A stretch of DNA of 64,000 bases, from contig NC_016477.1 in NCBI RefSeq assembly GCF_000226095.1, positions 62,001 through 126,000 of the forward strand, written 5' to 3'. How positions within the stretch are numbered: position 1 is the first letter of the stretch; each line of letters starts with the position of its first letter. This DNA comes from Thermothelomyces thermophilus ATCC 42464 (taxonomy: Eukaryota > Ascomycota > Sordariomycetes > Sordariales > Chaetomiaceae). Below the pieces are notes generated by a model. It made no database searches. It saw only the letters and a program-made list of their open reading frames with translations, and was not told the origin of the DNA. This document shows, in pieces, positions 57,782-64,000 of this stretch. Position numbers and translations under genes: made by a program.

Positions 57782-57995
57782 TACTAAATATAGTTACAAG
57801 CTCGAATAAGCATTTAGGAGGCGTTAAGAGTAATGGTAAGGAAGGAATGGAAAGAGTGCCTTATTAAACTATCTATAAAGGAGAGAAAGAGCAATATAAA
57901 TAGATAAAGAAAAGATGATCTATACGTCCATAAGCTTGTAAGGGTGACTTGTATTGCTCGTGGCTGGAGCTTTAGAAGCTCCCTAGCTTCTGATA
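57782..57995 (-). repeat. Right LTR of the copia-type element (5' LTR)
   Basis: 214 bp and gap-free against the left copy; the first ten bases differ from it only by C-to-T and G-to-A type changes. Confidence 0.9.
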
Positions 57996-58000
57996 GCATA
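57996..58000. repeat. Target site duplication GCATA, right copy
   Basis: Identical to 43026-43030. Confidence 0.9.
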
Positions 58001-58604
58001 GTATCGAAGAAACTAGAAATCATGCTCTAATATGGCAGGTAATTATAGCCACCTGCCTGTGGCTCCCTTTGTGGCTGCAGACTGCCCTTTTCCTTTCTTT
58101 GAGTGGGCTGTGGGCATATCTACAGGCTCTCCTTTCCCTGCTTCCACTCCCTAGACTTCCTCTACCTTCTATCATTATGAAGATAAACCTTAACAAGTCT
58201 CTGATTTACCTATTCGGTCCGTTAAGTGCTTCATACTTGCTATTATTCTTATCTAATACGTCTAACTACTAGACTAGAGTATATACCTCTTGGTATGACC
58301 TGGGGGGCGCGGGGGGCGCAGGGGGCGCTTATAATACCTGCCAAGTGTTACCTCAGGTTCTCGAGCAGTTTTAGGCCGCCACTATAGTGCAGTCAAATAA
58401 TTCTATAATGTGTCTAAGGATAGGCAGCGGCACGGGGCAGTAGGGCACTACAGATCGTGAACTCTAAATGTATCAATGAACTCTTCGGAGTAGTGACAAA
58501 AGTAGATCGCTCTCCCAAATTACTGGAGGCACATAGGAGGTACAAGGCCTAAATAAATATCCTACAAATTAGAAAGGGCGAGGAAAAGAGAAGGAGCACA
58601 GTTC
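58001..58604. other. Right boundary of the AT-rich block, no gene supported
   Basis: About 300 bp of AT-richer, apparently degraded sequence continues the pre-insertion site, followed by a G-rich triple repeat (58302-58328) and then normal composition. No supported coding. Confidence 0.55.
58302..58328. repeat. Triple GGGGGCGC repeat
   Basis: Three near-identical units of five or six G followed by CGC. It is G-quadruplex-capable and sits exactly where AT-rich DNA gives way to gene-bearing DNA. Confidence 0.8.
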
Positions 58605-60145
58605 TCATGATAACCTGCTCACGAGAGTGAGGGTATTGGTTGACCACGTCACCGCCGATCTAATAGCGCCTGTCTTCGTTGCGCTCGCACCGTCCGCCTG
58701 ATGCATGCCGACCCTGAGGACCTCCATCAGGGGGAGGTACTCTCTGCGCTCGATGGCGTCGACCCACTGCTCGATGCGGCGGAGGTAGAAGCCGGCGGCG
58801 CAGCGGGCGACGGCGGCGAGGAAGTCGACCTTGAGGGCGCTCTCCTCAACCTCGAGGTCCCAGTCGGGCCGGAGCTGGCGCATGCGCGCCGCGTACACCT
58901 TGCGCAGCTGCGTCTGCTCGTACTCCATCAGGTGGATCCAGTAGAGCTCCGTCTTGCCCTCGTTGTCGAGCCCGTCGTCGTCGTCATCTTCCCCGCCCTC
59001 TCCCGGACCATCGCCATCGTTGACGGCGGCGCGGGCAGCTCCCTTGTCGACGTCCGTGTAGCAGTTGCGGTCCGGCTCCGTCTCCCTCGCCGCGCCTCGC
59101 AGAAACTCGGGTACCTGGGATGCCACCCACCGTGGCATTGCCGAGGCGCATTCCCTGCCGTTTCTTGTTAGTGTTCTCTTTCTCTTTCTCTCTCTCTCTC
59201 GAGTGACTCTACGTACCACCCAATGACGGCGGTGATGTTGCCGCTGTTGTCGACGAGTATGTTGCGGAGCGAAAAGTCGTCGTGCCAGATGACGGTGCGC
59301 TCGGGCGGGTGCACCACGGCCGGGAAGATCTTGTGCAGCATCCGGAGGAGCTTACGGGCGACGCGCAGGGCGCTCTCGGCGTACTCCCTGTCGAGGTCCG
59401 TCTTGGCCTCGGCCAGGGCGGCCGTGTGCTCCCGGACGATGACGTTGAGCTGGGCCCGGAGCCAGTCGTGGCTCGAGCTGAAGGGGCCCCGGGGGACCGG
59501 GTAGTGATAGCGCTGGCCCGAGAAGAAGAAGCTCGACACGATCGGCCCGGGTTCCGGAGCGCTGTCGGCGTGGGCGTGGGCGTGGGCGTCGGACCGGGGC
59601 GGCTCCGTGCCGAGGGTGCCGATGCCCCGGAAGCCCTCGGCGAGATGATGGCCGCCGCAGCGGAGCAGTTGGGCCTGGAACTCGGCTACGCGGGCGGTCA
59701 GGCGCTCCTTCTGGGCCATGGTCATCTTGCGCCAGCGGTAGTGGGACGGCACGCCGGGCATCCTGTCCATCAGCAGCCACTCGTACCCGATCTCGCTGCT
59801 CCGGGAGGCGTCGAAGGCCACGACGGCCGGCACGGGCACGTCCGTGTTGCGGCGGACCAGCTCTAGGGTGACAGCCTCGCCCAGCGTCTTGTTGCGGGGG
59901 TCGACGGGCAGCGACACGCGCAGCATGAAGCGGCGCCGGCCGCAGTCGACCCGGTACAGCTTGTTGAAGGCGCCGTCGCGGTGGAACGAGACCGTCAGCG
60001 CTTCCTCGGCGGCGTCCTCGGGGATGCCCAGGTGGCGGCGGCAGACGCGCTTGATGGCCCCCAGGTCGGGTTCCCGCGTCCACTGCGCCTCCGGGCCCAG
60101 GCCGTGGTCAACCCAAACCAGTCCCTCGCGGCTCGTGTCCCGCAT
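58605..60145 (-). CDS. APH/choline-kinase-like protein with altered metal-binding motif
   Basis: Two exons: 60145-59217 and 59154-58605 (intron 62 nt, GTACGT...GGCAG, containing a GA-rich tract), 492 aa. It belongs to the fungal phosphotransferase family PF01636, kinase-like small-molecule kinases. The N-lobe has LTVSFHRDGAFNKLYRV (loop) and FMLRVSLPVDPRNKTLGEAVTLELV, with the Glu of the alpha-C region. The catalytic loop VIWHDDFSLRNILVD keeps its Asp and Asn. The next motif, normally IDWE, reads ITAVIGWECASAMPRW: the metal-binding Asp is Gly (codon GGG, spliced in the following Trp codon). The remainder is a charged Asp-rich linker and C-terminal helices. Frame and splice sites are intact, so this looks like a pseudokinase or strongly altered enzyme, not a dead gene. 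Confidence 0.87.
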
Positions 60146-61391
60146 CGCCTCCAGTAACTAATAATTAATATTACCAAAGTCAGGCAGGTAAGGGGACGGG
60201 CCGGGTGGTATCGTGGGTAGTACCGAACGAAAAAGATGGATTTAGAGGTAAATCTGTACGGGTTGGTGATAATTAATAATAACTCACTGGCCGTTATCCC
60301 GGACGGTGCCGAGCGTCGTTGTTGTCGTTGCAAGAGCGCTCCCCCGGCGCCGGCTCCCAAAACAACAAGAAGCGACTCGTCCATCGACACACACAACATT
60401 AGGGGACCGACCCTGATCGCGTCAGACGAGGCGCATCGCCTTCCAGGAGATCATGGTGCCGCAGTGCAAAATGGGCAGCCGTTGCACAGCCCCCGTGTTC
60501 GGCGAGGATAACACTGGTAGGACAAGCAGGAGCGTGCTGCCAATGAGGCCGGCCGTCACAACTTCCCATTGGCAGCAATTGAAAATGATTGGATTGTGCA
60601 AAAAGAAAAAAAAAACCATGTGGGACTGGGAACCGTCAACAAGCTTGCCCCATTGGCCACTTCTCAGGGAAGCGGCAGCTCGGCGAAGGATGGCCAAGAT
60701 ATCAAAGTTTAGGATCAACACTTGGATGGTCGATTCGATTCTGTGGTTTTCAGAAGCAGGACCGTAGGGAACGACGCTGGGCTCATAGAATGACGCAGCA
60801 GGCGTGGGAAAACCAATAATTCAGGTAATAGTTGTCAAAGGTTTCTAGGTATTGCCAATTAAGTATTTAATTAATAATTATTAAGGACTGAAATCTTGAA
60901 CTTCAAATGCACTATACTCCAAGAACCTACAAAAAAATATACAAATTATATGCTTGGTCAGGTGCTCACATATTTCGGTGAAGCGACTCAATATTTTGTG
61001 AGAAAGTATGTACATTATTCTTCGTAGGTGCATCTTTAACTAGCGAGCACGTGTAAGCAGGCGGTGTCATCCCAAAAGAGATGAGATGAAACAGATCCAG
61101 TGGGTACAAGGTGGCCAAATTGGCCAAACAAACCCAAACTTACGTCGTAGTTTACCTCACTTATACACCAGTAGGCCCATCCCTCGACCATCATGATGAG
61201 CATCAAACCAGGACACATACACACACACACACGGGTGAGTAAGCACGTATAGAACACACCAAAGTCCCTGATCACGGTGAGATAGTTTAGCGATAATTAC
61301 TAATTTTTGCCCCTGTGTCTCTGCAATTAATTACCCTCTTCCTGCCAAGAATCCTAACCTTTGAGAAAGACAGTTTCCATTTGAGGTCATC
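60146..61391. other. Divergent intergenic region, no gene supported
   Basis: Shared upstream region of the APH-like gene (minus) and the hydrolase gene (plus). It contains several AATTAATTA words, a short CA repeat (61215-61234) and no convincing frame. Confidence 0.6.
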
Positions 61392-62666
61392 ATGAGCGAC
61401 GGCAAAGCGCTCGACATAGTGGTGCCTGAGGTCGGCACTCGTGCCCCGAGGGTCAACGGAGACATAGCCGACTTCCTGGCCAACCATCCGGACCTCGAAC
61501 TCGGCGGCGCCCAAGGGTACACCATAGAACGCCGGAAGCACATGGAGGTATTTGCCCTCCACAGGCTCCCAAAGTTCAAGGTTAATCCCATCCGCGCTGT
61601 CGAGTTCACCGCCATCCGAGGGCCCCACGGGACCATCCCGATCCGGGTCCTGTATCCCGACAACGGGGAGCCCAGGAGGGGAGAGGGCAAGATGGGGGGC
61701 ATCATCTACTTTCACGGCGGCGGCTATTGCACCGGGAGCGTGGACGAGTTCGAGAACGGCTTGAGGCTCCTCGCCGAGGAGTCGGCCTGCATCGTAGGTC
61801 CTAATAGTCATCCCTCCTGACCCATGATTAATTATATTAATTATTATTAAATATTTAACCATTTTGTCTGGCCACTGCTGGGACGCGGGAACGGAACACA
61901 AAAAAAAAAAAAAAAAGCGGCTGCTGAAGGCATTGAATCTGCAGATCTTCGCCCCCGACTACCGGCTGGCACCCGAGTTCCCCTATCCCACGCAGCTGGA
62001 CGAGTTCGACGCCGTGATCGACTGGGTGCTGGACGGGGCGGCCCAGCAGAGGGGGGTTGACCGTACGCGCCTGGTCGCGGCCGGGGACGGCGCCGGCGGG
62101 AGCCTGGCGACGGCCGTCTGCATGCGCCGGCGCGACGAGGGCAAGCACCCGGTGGCCGCCCAGGTGCTGCTGTATCCGGCGACCAGCCTGCCGACCGACA
62201 CCCCCGCCGCCGAGGAGAACCGGGCGGGCTTCTACCTGCAGTTCAACGGCATCTTTGGCTTCGCCGACCACTACCTACCCCATACCATCAGCGGTAAGTT
62301 AATAAATAATTAACCGAATGATCCCTTCTTTGCGCACCCGAACTCATTCATTCGATTCGGCGAAATATCCGTGCGGCAGGCCCCTCGCCGACCTTCATGT
62401 ACGTCGCCCCCGGGAAGCAGCCGTGCGCGGCTCTGGCGTCCCTGCCGCCGGCGGCCGTCGTGACCAACGGGTACGACCCGCTGCGGGACGTCGGGCTCGC
62501 CTACGCGGGCAAGCTGCGCGCCGTCGGCGGGCTCGCCCGCTGGCGCCACTATGCCGACCTCACCCACGCCTGGCTGCAGATGACGGCCTGGTCCGCCGCC
62601 GCCCGCGACGCCGCCCGAGACGTCGGTCTCATCGTCAGGGACATGCTGTACGGGCAGTCTGATTGA
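61392..62666 (+). CDS. Alpha/beta hydrolase (HSL-like esterase family) lacking the nucleophile serine
   Basis: Three exons: 61392-61793, 61945-62293 and 62380-62666 (introns of 151 and 86 nt), 345 aa. It belongs to the alpha/beta hydrolase-3 family of esterases and lipases. The oxyanion motif HGGG is at residues 108-111 (IIYFHGGGYCTGS). IFAPDYRLAPEFPYPTQLDE follows intron 1. The nucleophile elbow, normally GDSAGG, reads VAAGDGAGGSLATA: the Ser is Gly (GGC, residue about 183). The acid and base of the triad seem present in GYDPLRDVG and LTHAW. The frame, splice sites and all other conserved blocks are intact, so loss of the nucleophile is specific. Intron 1 includes an A run of about 17. Without Ser, ester hydrolysis by the usual mechanism is not expected; a binding role is possible. 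Confidence 0.88.
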
Positions 62667-62893
62667 TGCCTTGAATTTTAAAAAAAAAAGTCTATCTCGG
62701 CCCGTCCGAACTGTTGGAACGCGCCCGTGTTTGGTTGAACCTTGATTATCTTAATTACCGTCAAGACTCTTCAAGAGGCGGGAAAAAAAAAAAGGACGGG
62801 GGGGGGGGGGGGGGAGAGGTGATTGTGGTTAGATAATTATAAACAAAGCCATGAGTTACGTTATTCCCCCCCCCCCCCCCCCTTTAACAAGTG
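62667..62893. repeat. Convergent spacer with facing G17 and C17 tracts
   Basis: Between the stop codons of the hydrolase (plus) and channel (minus) genes lie G17 at 62798-62814 and C17 at 62866-62882, 51 bp apart. They are perfectly complementary to each other. Each strand of the spacer therefore holds one G run and one C run. Confidence 0.85.
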
Positions 62894-64000
62894 CTACACC
62901 TCAAACCTCCTGATGCTGCTGCTGTTGGACGTCCTTCGCCTTCGTACAGCCGATGCGGGCGGCGCGCGCAGATCCTTGGGCGAGTGAGCGGCAAGCTCGC
63001 GGTCGACGGTTGCCAGATCGTGCAGCGCATCCATCTTTTCGAGGGCGTCCACGATCTCGGGCGGCGGCTCCGAGCTGAAGACGGCCTGGATGTCCCCGTG
63101 GGGAGACAGACCGGCAAAGTAGCGCCAGTACCGGAACCGAGACGACTTGGCCCGCCGGGCCCACACGCGCCGCCGCTCCCACAGGCCGATGAGCAGGAGG
63201 ACTGGGGCGTTGAGCGCCCGGATCGCGGCGACGTTTATGCGGTGGAAGGCGAGCGGCCCGACCAAGAACTTGATCGGCAGGAGAATCATCAGCGCGGCCA
63301 TGTTGAAGGGCGGCGGATATGAGAAGATAGCGTCGCTCTTGACGCCCTGGAAGGTCAGGACTGCGCGGCGGAACTGGATCTCGGCCGCTTCGTTCGATAT
63401 GATCTTGGAGAACGTGTTGGTCAGGATGGCGACGAGGATGGTAAGGAACAGCGTGTTGCCGAGGAAGGCAAAGGTGATGATCAGGGTCGGCCCTAGAATC
63501 AGGTGGAAATCGGCGGAGCGCTCGATGCCCGTCCCGTCGAGTCCGAACCAGATCCTGAAGCGTGTGTTAGCAAACGAGCGTTGTATGTTTCCCCTCTAGA
63601 TATCGAACTCTTCTGTTTGCGGGTTACATACCACAGCAGCCATTTGGTGATTGTGGCCCAGGTCACGCCCGCGTTCAGCGAGTCCTCGCCGCTTGTCCTT
63701 GCGAGGAACAGCAAGCCGACGACGAAGCCGGCGAAGCACCAGACGGCAATAAAGGTGAGCCTGGTGAAGTCTCGCATCATGGCGTGGAGGGCAATGAAGA
63801 CGATGTTATCCGGCATCAAGGTGAACGCGATCCGGGTCAGCAGCACGGGCGCCGCGGTGCAGAGAACCGGCAGGGCGTAGTAGGCGTCGTCGAAAAGCAG
63901 CAACTCAACCGCGCGCACAAAGCCATAGGCGCCGTAGATGGCGACAAAAGTAAGGTCGAGAAAAGACCAGAGGTTCTGGGCGTGTACCTCCCATCCGTGC
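62894..64000 (-). CDS. Yvc1-like TRP cation channel, 3' part (continues past the window edge)
   Basis: The C-terminal part of a fungal vacuolar-type calcium-permeable channel. Two exon parts are in view: from the edge at 64000 to 63632, and 63554-62894 (intron 77 nt, GTATGT...TTCAG). The visible protein begins in a membrane segment, LWSFLDLTFVAIYGAYGFV, then ALPVLCTAAPVLLTRIAFTLM, and DFTRLTFIAVWCFAGFVVGLLFLA. The pore loop region is TWATITKWLLWIWFGLDGTG, followed by the last helix LIITFAFLGNTLFLTILVAIL. The C-terminal cytosolic part has NTFSKIISNEAAEIQFRRAV, charged helices and a final Arg/Ser-rich tail. About 342 residues are visible; the N-terminal domain and start lie beyond the window. 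The homology call comes from the helix and pore pattern and the ISNEAAEIQFRR motif. Confidence 0.82.

Larger units (their letters stand above)
43031..57995 (-). mobile_element. Ty1/copia LTR retrotransposon fossil (outer element), interrupted by a gypsy insertion
   Basis: The ends are a pair of 214-bp LTRs in the same orientation, flanked by the 5-bp duplication GCATA. Without the inserted element and its duplicated target, the element is about 7.4 kb. Coding remnants lie on the minus strand: gag-side sequence near 56.4-57.7 kb, protease/integrase-side sequence near 46.5-48.8 kb, reverse transcriptase near 44.7-45.9 kb (a YVDD-like box near 45.35 kb and the copia-type LYGL/LLWY region near 45.47 kb), then RNase H toward the left LTR. 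That integrase-before-RT order is copia-type. It is thoroughly broken, with dozens of interruptions, and the AT shift fits RIP. The LTRs differ at roughly a tenth of positions, all transitions by eye, so RIP prevents simple dating. Confidence 0.9.

Noticed and set aside
58069-58272. 67-codon hydrophobic frame next to the right LTR
   Set aside because: Lies in degraded AT-rich flank; Leu/Ser-rich translation is typical of T-rich DNA.

Overview
The window looks like nuclear chromosomal DNA from a filamentous ascomycete, most likely a sordariomycete and perhaps Chaetomiaceae-like. The evidence is GC-rich coding exons with short GT-AG introns (about 60-210 nt), fungus-typical families (Rtt106, Yvh1, Vfa1, Yvc1-like channel, microbial-type PARG, APH-like kinase), long intergenic stretches full of microsatellites and homopolymers, and one AT-rich block whose repeat copies differ only by transitions, the mark of repeat-induced point mutation (RIP). 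The species assignment is inference.

Layout. 0-2 kb: a minus-strand cytochrome P450 with an apparent one-base break in exon 1. 3.5-5.2 kb: an unrecognised helical protein with a Pro/Gln/Tyr-rich tail. 7.3-9.0 kb: histone chaperone Rtt106. 9.0-15.7 kb: a 6.6 kb interval with no supportable gene. 15.7-17.8 kb: a C2H2 zinc-finger regulator. 19.4-20.8 kb: Yvh1 dual-specificity phosphatase. 23.2-24.0 kb: Vfa1, a Vps4-associated ESCRT factor with four inferred exons. 25.3-26.5 kb: a flavin monooxygenase. 27.6-30.2 kb: a second, different zinc-finger protein. 30.8-32.4 kb: a signal-peptide-bearing SET protein whose catalytic motif sits in a 26-nt exon. 33.1-34.5 kb: a secreted glycerophosphodiesterase-like enzyme. 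37.0-37.4 kb: a small secreted protein. 38.4-39.4 kb: an FMN-binding, PNPOx-like membrane-anchored protein. 39.6-40.4 kb: a short-chain dehydrogenase. 41.3-42.5 kb: a TIGR02452/PARG-like ADP-ribose hydrolase.

42.8-58.3 kb is an AT-rich fossil block: a Ty1/copia element (43031-57995, 214-bp LTRs, target duplication GCATA) into which a Ty3/gypsy element (48807-56335, 422-bp LTRs, target duplication AACTT) has inserted. Both lie on the minus strand and both are thoroughly broken. GC-rich genes resume at 58.6 kb: an APH-family protein lacking the metal-binding Asp, an alpha/beta hydrolase lacking the nucleophile Ser, and the 3' part of a vacuolar-type TRP (Yvc1-like) channel running off the right edge.

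The genes do not form an obvious biosynthetic cluster or operon-like system; most are independent housekeeping or accessory genes. The strongest leads are the precisely resolved nested retrotransposon pair, the two neighbouring intact genes with lost catalytic residues, and the SET micro-exon. Exon boundaries were assigned by eye from reading frames and family motifs.
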